A DNA stretch of 7,532 nucleotides from Promethearchaeota archaeon (lineage in GTDB: Archaea > Asgardarchaeota > Lokiarchaeia > Sigynarchaeales > SOKP01). Location: assembly GCA_016839425.1 (NCBI GenBank), contig JAEOUI010000032.1, positions 1-7,532 of the forward strand, given 5' to 3'. This document shows positions 1-5,826 of this stretch, piece by piece. Every line of letters begins with the position of its first letter. The first letter of the stretch is position 1. The position numbers and the translations under genes were made by a program. A model generated the notes under the pieces. The model was not told the DNA's origin. It saw only the letters and a list, made by a program, of their open reading frames with translations, and searched no databases.

Positions 1-150
1 CTTGTTTAAATAAAATAATTTGGGAGTACAAAAGGGTAAACCTAGTTTTTCGTCGAAGGATCCTTTAAAAATGTTTCTATTTGTTGCCTACACCTCGTTT
101 ACAAAATGTGAGTATTAATGACTTCATAAATTTCGTAAAATTCTATTAGA
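1..150. other. Gene-free AT-rich left edge
   Basis: No convincing gene is seen. The + strand frame beginning at base 3 is open for about 21 codons to a stop near 68. It could be the tail of a gene starting outside the window, but it shows no recognisable motif. A 10-base palindrome AAGGATCCTT lies near 56-65. The stretch may be the 3' untranslated region of an upstream gene, or part of an RNA ending at the hairpin cluster that follows. Confidence 0.3.
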
Positions 151-219
151 TTAAGGGGAGAGCCCTTAAGATCGAAGAATGACGATCTTAGTTCGTGTTA
201 AGCGTACGAACATTTTTTT
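151..219 (+). terminator. Three packed hairpins ending in T7: transcript 3' end or structured RNA
   Basis: Three perfect inverted repeats lie end to end. The first is TTAAGGG (151-157) with CCCTTAA (163-169), a 5-nt loop. The second is TAAGATCG (167-174) with CGATCTTA (183-190), an 8-nt loop. The third is GTTCGT (191-196) with ACGAAC (206-211), a 9-nt loop. After one A comes a run of seven T (213-219). The right arm of the first and left arm of the second overlap by three bases, so the two cannot both form fully. A hairpin followed by a T-run is typical of a transcript end; archaeal RNA polymerase also stops at T-runs alone. This may close a gene or small RNA lying to the left. Confidence 0.45.
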
Positions 220-382
220 ACCAAAAAGGGCAAATTATGTCAACAATTCCGACAAAAAAAGTATTATATCTTACCTCGATAAAATTTGATCTATTATTTC
301 AATATATTCCCTATGAAAGGGTTCTATTAGACAATAAAATTGATGCCTGTTTTTTATAAGAATAAATTTAAATTGAACTTTT

Positions 383-413
383 TTTATATTGGTTTTGTTA
401 ACGTTTCCGTTAA
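383..413 (+). promoter_or_regulatory. Candidate promoter and operator of the first RHH-REC gene
   Basis: A TATA-like TTTATATT (383-390) would place transcription start near 410-415. Beside it lies a perfect inverted repeat TTAACG-N4-CGTTAA (398-413), more GC-containing than its surroundings. Its position between TATA box and predicted start suits a repressor site. RHH proteins often bind short inverted repeats and regulate themselves, so autoregulation by the downstream gene is possible but not shown. No second copy is seen before the paralog at 1777. Confidence 0.3.
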
Positions 414-512
414 ATCAGTTTTTAATTGAATTAGATACTCTCAAACAAAAATTAAGATTTAAATTATTCTAACAACAATTAAACGAGACAAGAGCAATTT
501 TCATCATTTCAT

Positions 513-518
513 GGGAGG
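513..518 (+). promoter_or_regulatory. Shine-Dalgarno for the 530 start
   Basis: GGGAGG lies 11 bases before the ATG at 530, slightly farther than in the operon downstream (5-9 bases) but a strong match. The ATG at 511 just upstream is in another frame. Confidence 0.5.
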
Positions 519-529
519 ATACTTGGGTC

Positions 530-1531
530 ATGGTAAAGAACAGCGAAAAAACAGAGGATCATAAAAAAAAATACGATTCTGATGAACAGGACGATAAAGA
601 TTTAGAAGAGGATGATAAAAACGAGGAAAAAGAGGATTCTCCTGACGACGACGAAGAATATATTGACGAAGATCAAGAAAAGACCGAGGAAATGATAAGG
701 TACGAAAAAGAAACTGGTAAGTATGCAATATGGCGCGGTATTGTCACTGAAGGTTTTAAAAAATGGAAAAAAGGAGAAAAAGTTTATAACAGGGATAAAG
801 AAAGAATATCCTTGTATGTATCTGATGAAACAAAGAATATGTGGCAAGATTTTATAAAAGAAAGCAATTATTCCACTATTTCGAGACTTATTAGAGATAG
901 TGTTGAGGCTTTTATATCGCACAAATCGAATGTAAGTGAAAGTATCAATCGATTAAATCCTGATACAATAGCAAATATGTCTCATGCTTTAAAAGAACCC
1001 CTAACTTCGATTAAGGGGTATTCCCAATTGCTAATCGAAAATTATAAGGATCAGTTAAGTAATAATATTTTAGATACCATTAAAAACATCTTTGAACAAA
1101 GTATTTTGCTTGAAAATAAGATTATAAGTTTTTTAGACGACATTCAAGTTCAAACGCCAGAATACGATGTTTTGCTTGTTGAAGATGACCTTGCGACGAT
1201 CAGGTTGATAACGAGCTACTTCGAAGGAAAAGGTTATGCATGCAAGGGTGTTGCTAGCGGTTCAAAAGGAATTGAAGAATTGAGAAACGCTACTCCAAAG
1301 TTAATCTTGCTCGACATCATTTTACCCGACTTGTCGGGATATGAAATTTGTAAAACCCTCAAATCAGACAATGTTTACAAGAACATACCAGTCTATTTTT
1401 TAACAGCCATCTCCGGACACGAAGTCGAAAAAAAAATGGTGGAAACGGGAGCTGATGGGTATATATTAAAACCATTCAATTTTTCTGATTTCGATGTCAT
1501 ATTTGATATCATTAAAAAAAAAAAGGGTTAA
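530..1531 (+). CDS. RHH DNA-binding / histidine-phosphotransfer (DHp) / receiver protein, copy 1
   Basis: This is a 333-residue soluble cytoplasmic regulator. Residues 1-52 are highly acidic and probably disordered. Residues 51-90 form a charged block shared with the paralog downstream (EKTEEMIRYE, TGKYAIWRG). Residues 92-130 match a ribbon-helix-helix: strand RISLYVS, then two helices around NYSTISRLIR. Residues 142-205 resemble the HisKA dimerization/phosphoacceptor domain with the H-box SHALKEPLTSIKG, phosphoacceptor H152. Residues 212-330 are a complete REC domain: acidic pocket E218/D219, phosphoacceptor D262 in LLDIILPDLSG, T292, K314. No HATPase domain is present, so it cannot make its own phosphate donor reaction in the usual way. 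Inference: a transcription regulator phosphorylated by a separate kinase. Domain calls were made by eye; RHH is less certain than REC. The annotated start is supported by GGGAGG. Confidence 0.85.
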   Translation: MVKNSEKTEDHKKKYDSDEQDDKDLEEDDKNEEKEDSPDDDEEYIDEDQEKTEEMIRYEKETGKYAIWRGIVTEGFKKWKKGEKVYNRDKERISLYVSDETKNMWQDFIKESNYSTISRLIRDSVEAFISHKSNVSESINRLNPDTIANMSHALKEPLTSIKGYSQLLIENYKDQLSNNILDTIKNIFEQSILLENKIISFLDDIQVQTPEYDVLLVEDDLATIRLITSYFEGKGYACKGVASGSKGIEELRNATPKLILLDIILPDLSGYEICKTLKSDNVYKNIPVYFLTAISGHEVEKKMVETGADGYILKPFNFSDFDVIFDIIKKKKG

Positions 1532-1776
1532 GAAATTCATTTAATTTGATTTCAATAAGTTTATCCTTGTGATAAATTTTTAACAAAAATTGATATATCA
1601 ATTAGTTAAAATTTCATTTATCTAAAAAAAAATTGATGTTAAAATTTTTTATAGATTAATATCACACAGATAAATAATAATTTTTATATAAAATCTAAAC
1701 AAATATTTAAGTGGTAGAAAAAAAAATTCATGTATTATGATATTATCCAATTCACTAAGGGTTATAGATCTAAAAG
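1532..1776. other. Intergenic spacer between the two regulator paralogs
   Basis: This 245-base, extremely AT-rich spacer has no gene. A TATA-like TTTATATAAAAT sits at 1683-1694, which would give a leader of roughly 60 bases before the ATG at 1777. This suggests the second paralog has its own promoter. No clear hairpin terminator follows the first gene; only scattered T-runs are seen. Confidence 0.35.
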
Positions 1777-2676
1777 ATGAACGAAGTAATGATAAACGGA
1801 GAAGATAGAGAAGAAGAGGAAGAGTCCGAAGTTGAAAAAACTGAAGAAATGATCCGGTACGAGGAAGAGACGGGAAAATACGCAGTTTGGCGAGGATCGG
1901 TTACAGAAGCGTTTAAAAAATGGACAAAAGGCGAAAAAATTTACGATAGGGATAAGGAACGTATCTCATTGTATGTTTCGGAAAACACGAAAACCGAATG
2001 GCAGGATTTTATCAAGAAACATAATTATTCAACGATATCAAAGCTTATTCGAGAAAGCGTCAGGTTTTTTATTGATAAAAACTCCAAATTGCACGGGAAA
2101 ACAGCTTCTCAATTGGACGAAGACTCATTGGCAAGTATGTCGCATGCCTTAAAAGAACCGCTCACTTCAATAAAAGGTTTTAGCCAACTATTGCTTGAAA
2201 CCCATAAGGAAGAATTGAGCGAGGAGATATATTCAACGATAAAAAATATTTTCGACCAAAGCATCCTTCTCGAAAATAAGATTATTAACATATTAGATAA
2301 TATAAAAGTGGAGCAAGAAACGGTTGATATATTGTTAATCGAAGATGATATCGCCACAATCAAGTTATTACGAAGTTATTTCAAGGGAAAAGGATATACT
2401 TGCAAGGGTGTGGTGAGTGGAACGAAAGGCATTGAAGAATTGCGCGTAGTAACTCCTAAAGTTATCCTTCTCGACATTATATTACCCGATCTTTCGGGTT
2501 ATGAATTGTGTAAGATGATCAAATCAGAGAAACGATTTGAAAACATACCAATTTTCTTGCTCACGGCTATACCTGGGTCTGAGGTCAAAAAAAGGCTCGA
2601 AGACACGCACGCAGATGGTTATATTCTCAAACCGTTTGATTTTTCCGATTTTGAAGTTGTCTTACAGACAATATAA
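1777..2676 (+). CDS. RHH DNA-binding / histidine-phosphotransfer (DHp) / receiver protein, copy 2
   Basis: This 299-residue tandem paralog of the protein at 530-1531 is identical at most positions of the shared domains by eye. The acidic N-terminus is much shorter (residues 1-20). The shared charged block is at 20-60, the RHH-like segment at 62-100 (RISLYVS, NYSTISKLIR) and the DHp helices at about 112-178 with H123 in SHALKEPLTSIKG. REC spans 183-299 with E189/D190, phosphoacceptor D233, T263 and K285. An ATPase domain is again absent. The ATG at 1777 lacks a strong Shine-Dalgarno; AAGGG at 1757-1761 is 15 bases away. A later start at the second Met (1789) is possible. Both DNA-binding and phosphorylation residues are kept, so it is probably functional. 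The pair may form heterodimers or regulate different targets; the target is unknown. Confidence 0.85.
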   Translation: MNEVMINGEDREEEEESEVEKTEEMIRYEEETGKYAVWRGSVTEAFKKWTKGEKIYDRDKERISLYVSENTKTEWQDFIKKHNYSTISKLIRESVRFFIDKNSKLHGKTASQLDEDSLASMSHALKEPLTSIKGFSQLLLETHKEELSEEIYSTIKNIFDQSILLENKIINILDNIKVEQETVDILLIEDDIATIKLLRSYFKGKGYTCKGVVSGTKGIEELRVVTPKVILLDIILPDLSGYELCKMIKSEKRFENIPIFLLTAIPGSEVKKRLEDTHADGYILKPFDFSDFEVVLQTI

Positions 2677-2890
2677 ACTCTTTCTCTAATATAAAAAGCT
2701 TGAATAAGACTAAGACCTTATTTATTGAAATTATTTTTATTTTGCATCATTATTAATCAAACAATTACATGTTCATTAAAGGTATTTTTTTAAAGGATTA
2801 TAATTAAATGTAGGTAGATATATTCCTTGCTAGGATTAAAAATATTACAATTTCTATAAATATTTTAAAATTTTATTTTGAACATTTGAT
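2677..2890. other. AT-rich intergenic stretch with weak terminator candidate
   Basis: This is the left part of a 315-base gap. A weak inverted repeat AATAAG (2703-2708) with CTTATT (2717-2722), followed by T-rich sequence to about 2744, may end transcription of the second regulator gene. Nothing else is supportable here. Confidence 0.3.
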
Positions 2891-2892
2891 AT

Positions 2893-2911
2893 ATATTAGC
2901 ATTCCTAATAT
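2893..2911. promoter_or_regulatory. Palindromic operator candidate before the hydrogenase operon
   Basis: ATATTAG (2893-2899) and CTAATAT (2905-2911) form a perfect 7-base inverted repeat around the 5-base spacer CATTC. It ends four bases before the TATA-like box at 2916, where a bound protein would meet the TFB recognition element. The same half-sites with the same spacer length recur at 7310-7326. Part of this site, CATTCCTAAT, recurs inverted at 7333-7342. This repeated use argues for a real regulator site. Confidence 0.5.
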
Positions 2912-2915
2912 GTAC

Positions 2916-2925
2916 TATAAATAAG
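2916..2925 (+). promoter_or_regulatory. TATA-like box of the hydrogenase operon
   Basis: TATAAATAAG is a good archaeal TATA match. Transcription start is predicted near 2943-2950, which would leave a leader of about 45 bases. Other AT-rich candidates (TTTTATAAG at about 2927-2934) cannot be excluded. Confidence 0.4.
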
Positions 2926-2991
2926 TTTTATAAGTATCCCATATTTATCATACCTATTAAAAACCATATTTTAACATTATAAGTGAATAAA

Positions 2992-4302
2992 ATGAGTGTA
3001 AAGGTAGCATTTTTGCAATTAAGTGATTGTTGGGGATGTCACCAAAGCTTTCTGAACGCTCATCTTGGCTTATTACCCGTGCTTCCTGCCATAGAGATCG
3101 TATATTGGCCTGCTGTGGTTGATTACAAGCTTGATTCAATAAAGGCGAGGGACGACGGAGAAATAACGGTAAGTTTCATAGAAGGATGCGTTCGTACGAA
3201 CGATGATGAGAAGCTTGCCAAATTATTTCGAAAAAAAAGCCAATTTGTAGTAAGTTTTGGAGCGTGTGCATGCTATGGAAATGTCTCTGGCTTGGCGAAT
3301 TTAACGCCATTAGAAGAACAAATAAAACGAAAATACGAAACCTGTGAAACTATTGATTCAGAAAAAAAAGGAGAACCAACGATACATGTTTCTGGATTTA
3401 GAAATAAAGTAAATGTTGTTGACGATATCGTAAAAGTTGATGCATATCTCAATGGATGCCCACCAAGAACCGAACAGATTGTAGGATTAATACAATATTT
3501 ACTTGGTCAAAAACCCTTCCCAATGAATGATTTGAGTTTCTGTACTGACTGTACGATAAAACAAGATTGTTTATTGGATAAGAATATTATATGTTTTGGT
3601 TCTGTTACAAGTTCAGGTTGCGAGACAAAGTGTACAAATCAAGGAGAGCCTTGTTTGGGATGCCTAGGTCCTGCTAAATCCGTGGATTCTCGAATTAATA
3701 AATTACTTGCCTTGGTTAAACAACTTGGAGATCTTAACTCGGGAAATAAAAAAAGTGCTTATGAATTCGTGCCACTCTTTTTAAACCTTCCCTTGATGTC
3801 TGGATTTGAATTAAGTAGTGATATTTTAAGACAAATAAAGACAACTGGTGATGTTTCTACTCCGTTGATTAACCTTCAAGCTTCTACTTTAGAATTAGTC
3901 AATATTTTGCTAGAATATATGAAACAGAAAAATGATTTCCACGAAATATCAACTGTTTGTGATACTTGCTCGCGAATTCGAGGAGAAAAGAAAATGACCA
4001 GAGTACTAAGAGAACACGAAAGTATTCCAGATCAGGATCATTGCTTTATAGAACAAGGATATTTATGTATGGGGCCGATTACAAAAGCAGGATGCGGTGC
4101 CCAGTGTATAAATGTGAACGCTCCTTGCTCGGGTTGTTATGGTCAAACTGAATATGATGTAGATCAAGCCGAAAGATTTGCGAAGATTATCACCCAAAAG
4201 ATGAATGTTGACTTATCGAAAGAAGAACTGCTAAAACAAGTGAAAGATCCATTAGGTGTGTTTGAAAAGTTCACTTTAGCAAAAAATAAAAATTATCAAT
4301 AG
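2992..4302 (+). CDS. vhuG: Group 3c [NiFe] hydrogenase small subunit, enlarged, with duplicated FeS domain (VhuG/MvhG-like)
   Basis: This electron-transfer subunit of an F420-non-reducing hydrogenase has 436 residues from the ATG, against about 300 for known MvhG. The proximal cluster ligands are present: CWGC (C13, C16), FGAC (C92, with extra C94) and GCPP (C156). The C-terminal eight-Cys FeS domain occurs twice: C184, 187, 193, 201, 210, 214, 221, 224 and C323, 326, 351, 359, 368, 372, 379, 382. The last six cysteines have identical spacing. Copy 2 (YLCMGPITKAGCGAQC) looks like the standard MvhG end; copy 1 is shorter between its second and third Cys, as in group 3b/3d enzymes. Up to five cubane clusters are predicted instead of three. 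An in-frame GTG at 2983 would add three residues. ATG 2992 is preferred because AAGTGA (2981-2986) lies five bases before it. It is the first gene of a five-gene operon. Confidence 0.9.
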   Translation: MSVKVAFLQLSDCWGCHQSFLNAHLGLLPVLPAIEIVYWPAVVDYKLDSIKARDDGEITVSFIEGCVRTNDDEKLAKLFRKKSQFVVSFGACACYGNVSGLANLTPLEEQIKRKYETCETIDSEKKGEPTIHVSGFRNKVNVVDDIVKVDAYLNGCPPRTEQIVGLIQYLLGQKPFPMNDLSFCTDCTIKQDCLLDKNIICFGSVTSSGCETKCTNQGEPCLGCLGPAKSVDSRINKLLALVKQLGDLNSGNKKSAYEFVPLFLNLPLMSGFELSSDILRQIKTTGDVSTPLINLQASTLELVNILLEYMKQKNDFHEISTVCDTCSRIRGEKKMTRVLREHESIPDQDHCFIEQGYLCMGPITKAGCGAQCINVNAPCSGCYGQTEYDVDQAERFAKIITQKMNVDLSKEELLKQVKDPLGVFEKFTLAKNKNYQ

Positions 4303-4306
4303 GAGG
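4301..4306 (+). promoter_or_regulatory. Shine-Dalgarno of the large subunit gene
   Basis: AGGAGG is a perfect ribosome binding site that overlaps the stop codon of the preceding gene and sits seven bases before ATG 4314. This suggests coupled translation. Confidence 0.75.
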
Positions 4307-4313
4307 AATTAAA

Positions 4314-5618
4314 ATGGTAAAAGAATATCATGTAGAACCTGTTACCCGATTAGAGGGACATGCAGGAATGGTCGTGGTCATTGATGACAACGGAAGAGTC
4401 GATGACGTTCAATTTAACATCCAATCAACCAGATTTTTTGAAAAATTTTGTGAAGGAAGGCAAGTTGAACAACTTCCACGAATAACACCAAGGATCTGTG
4501 GCATTTGTCCGATTCCACACCATCTTACTTGCGTTAAAGCGGTAGAAGATGCTTGGAATATAAAAATTCCAACCCCAGCGGTAAAGTTAAGGCAATTATT
4601 GCAGAACTCCAAACAATATTCGTCACATGTGTTGCATTTTTATGCCTTAACAGCTCCCGATTTCTTGCTAGGCCCAATGGCAGATCCAAGTTTAAGAAAT
4701 GTTGTTCATGTTATTAATAAGATGCCAGAAGTAGGAAAAATGGCACTACAAATGATGGACTTCGGTCAAAAATTATGTCAAGCTGTTGGTGGTAAATCTG
4801 TTCATCCCATAATTGGCGTACCTGGTGGAATGAGAAAACCACTAGATGAGGATGTTAGGGACAGATTCCTAAAGAAAATAGACGAACAAATTGAATTCAC
4901 ACAAAAAACAGCAGAAATTGCTCTCAAAGTAGTTGATGATTATTGGGATGTAATTTCTAATCTTGCTGAAGTTCCAACATATTACATTGGTCAAACTGTT
5001 AATGGTGTTCATGACATATACGATGGGAACCTTCGCGTTTGTACTCCAGAAGGAAAGAAAATAGATTACGATGTACACGATTATTTGGATGTTATTGCAG
5101 AGCGTGTGTCTGATCATTCTTATACACCTGAATGTTATTATAAGCCTGCTGGTTATCCAGATGGAATTTTTAGAACAAACACCTTAGCAATGTTAAATTG
5201 CGTTGATAAAATGGCTACGCCCTTAGCAAACGATGCATTGAAAACAATGCGTGAGAAATTAGGCCCAATATCCCATCACACTTTCGCTTTCCATTGGGCT
5301 AGAATTATTGAAACAATAGCTGCAATCGAAACGATCAAGAAAATGTTGGAAGATCCTGATGTAGTTAATCCTGACATGAAAGTGGCTGATGTGGAAATTA
5401 AAGAAGGCGAAGGCATCGCCGTGACTGAAGCACCTAGAGGTAGTTTACTTTACCATATTCAGTCTGACGCAGAAGGCATGTGTAAAAAGATCAATATTCT
5501 CGTCTCAACAAATTTAAATGTTGGAGGCATTGAGAAATCCTTAAAACACACGGCGAAGCAAATTATCGAAGATAAAGCATTAGAAAAAATAAAATTACCA
5601 GAACCATGGATAAAATGA
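4314..5618 (+). CDS. vhuA: Group 3c [NiFe] hydrogenase large subunit, lacking its C-terminal end (VhuA/MvhA-like)
   Basis: This catalytic subunit carries most of the NiFe active site and splits or forms H2 in the cytoplasm. Landmarks are TRLEGHAG (E14, the conserved glutamate of the proton path), the N-terminal ligand motif RICGICPIPH (C62, C65, H69), the conserved GGKSVHPIIGVPGG (159-172), and APRG (R375) with LLYH near the active site. The protein stops at residue 434, before the DPCxxCxxH motif that every active large subunit needs. That end is encoded by the next gene, in the same frame, 18 bases downstream. The two pieces together are 492 residues, close to the intact family length. This matches the VhuA/VhuU arrangement known in Methanococcus. 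It ends at TGA; two more in-frame stops follow, so simple readthrough is unlikely. HdrCB nearby and the motifs favour group 3c over F420-reducing Frh. Confidence 0.93.
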   Translation: MVKEYHVEPVTRLEGHAGMVVVIDDNGRVDDVQFNIQSTRFFEKFCEGRQVEQLPRITPRICGICPIPHHLTCVKAVEDAWNIKIPTPAVKLRQLLQNSKQYSSHVLHFYALTAPDFLLGPMADPSLRNVVHVINKMPEVGKMALQMMDFGQKLCQAVGGKSVHPIIGVPGGMRKPLDEDVRDRFLKKIDEQIEFTQKTAEIALKVVDDYWDVISNLAEVPTYYIGQTVNGVHDIYDGNLRVCTPEGKKIDYDVHDYLDVIAERVSDHSYTPECYYKPAGYPDGIFRTNTLAMLNCVDKMATPLANDALKTMREKLGPISHHTFAFHWARIIETIAAIETIKKMLEDPDVVNPDMKVADVEIKEGEGIAVTEAPRGSLLYHIQSDAEGMCKKINILVSTNLNVGGIEKSLKHTAKQIIEDKALEKIKLPEPWIK

Positions 5619-5636
5619 ACGAGGTGAAAATATTAA

Positions 5637-5813
5637 ATGTCCGAAGATTTACCTGAAGGTATTTTGAATTTGTTGGAAATGGTCGTTCGCTGTTATGATT
5701 GTTGCCTATCGTGTTCAGCACATGTTACTGTTGTGAAAAAAGAAACAGGAGAAAAAGTGTTTTCTCGACCATTAAATGTTGGATTAGGTCAAGTAAACGA
5801 TATCGAAGAGTAA
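5637..5813 (+). CDS. vhuU: Separate C-terminal piece of the hydrogenase large subunit (VhuU-like, cysteine form)
   Basis: This 58-residue protein supplies the second pair of nickel ligands missing from the upstream large subunit. Residues 9-29 align with the end of MvhA: LLEMVVRCYDCCLSCSAH, where canonical proteins read RxYDPCLSCxxH. C23 and C26 are the expected ligands and H29 the residue after which the maturation peptidase normally cuts. In selenoprotein VhuU the position of C23 is selenocysteine (UGA); here it is TGC. The proline before it is replaced by C22, and C19 is a further unusual cysteine. A 29-residue tail follows H29, probably removed during nickel insertion. GAGGTGA (5621-5627) is its ribosome binding site, nine bases before the ATG. 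It must assemble with VhuA to give an active enzyme. Its small size makes it easy to miss in annotation. Confidence 0.85.
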   Translation: MSEDLPEGILNLLEMVVRCYDCCLSCSAHVTVVKKETGEKVFSRPLNVGLGQVNDIEE

Positions 5814-5826
5814 AGAGGTATCAAAA

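Larger units (their letters stand above)
220..529. other. Intergenic leader of the first regulator gene
   Basis: This is a 310-base AT-rich stretch without a supportable gene. It holds a TATA-like box (383-390), an inverted repeat (398-413) and a Shine-Dalgarno sequence (513-518), each listed separately. A 10-mer TTCTATTAGA at 322-331 also occurs at 141-150, which may be chance at this base composition. Confidence 0.4.

Noticed and set aside
1..529. tRNA, rRNA, CRISPR or mobile element in the left intergenic region
   Set aside because: No cloverleaf, T-arm consensus, regular repeat-spacer pattern or terminal inverted repeats with a transposase were seen.
602..922. 106-codon minus-strand frame opposite the first regulator gene
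   Set aside because: Its Phe/Ile-rich translation is the antisense of an acidic and lysine-rich (GAA/AAA) coding sequence, not a real membrane protein.
2983..2991. GTG at 2983 as the small subunit start
   Set aside because: It is possible, but AAGTGA overlapping it serves better as a ribosome binding site for ATG 2992, and family proteins begin close to the first strand (VKVAFLQL).
3966..4151. Open frame of 61 codons within the small subunit gene
   Set aside because: It is a shadow of the second FeS domain of vhuG in another frame; no motif or separate ribosome binding site fits.
5616..5636. TGA at the end of vhuA read as selenocysteine or recoded to fuse vhuA with vhuU
   Set aside because: A second TGA (5625) and a TAA (5634) follow in frame before the vhuU ATG, a ribosome binding site is present, and the expected selenocysteine position is a cysteine codon inside vhuU.
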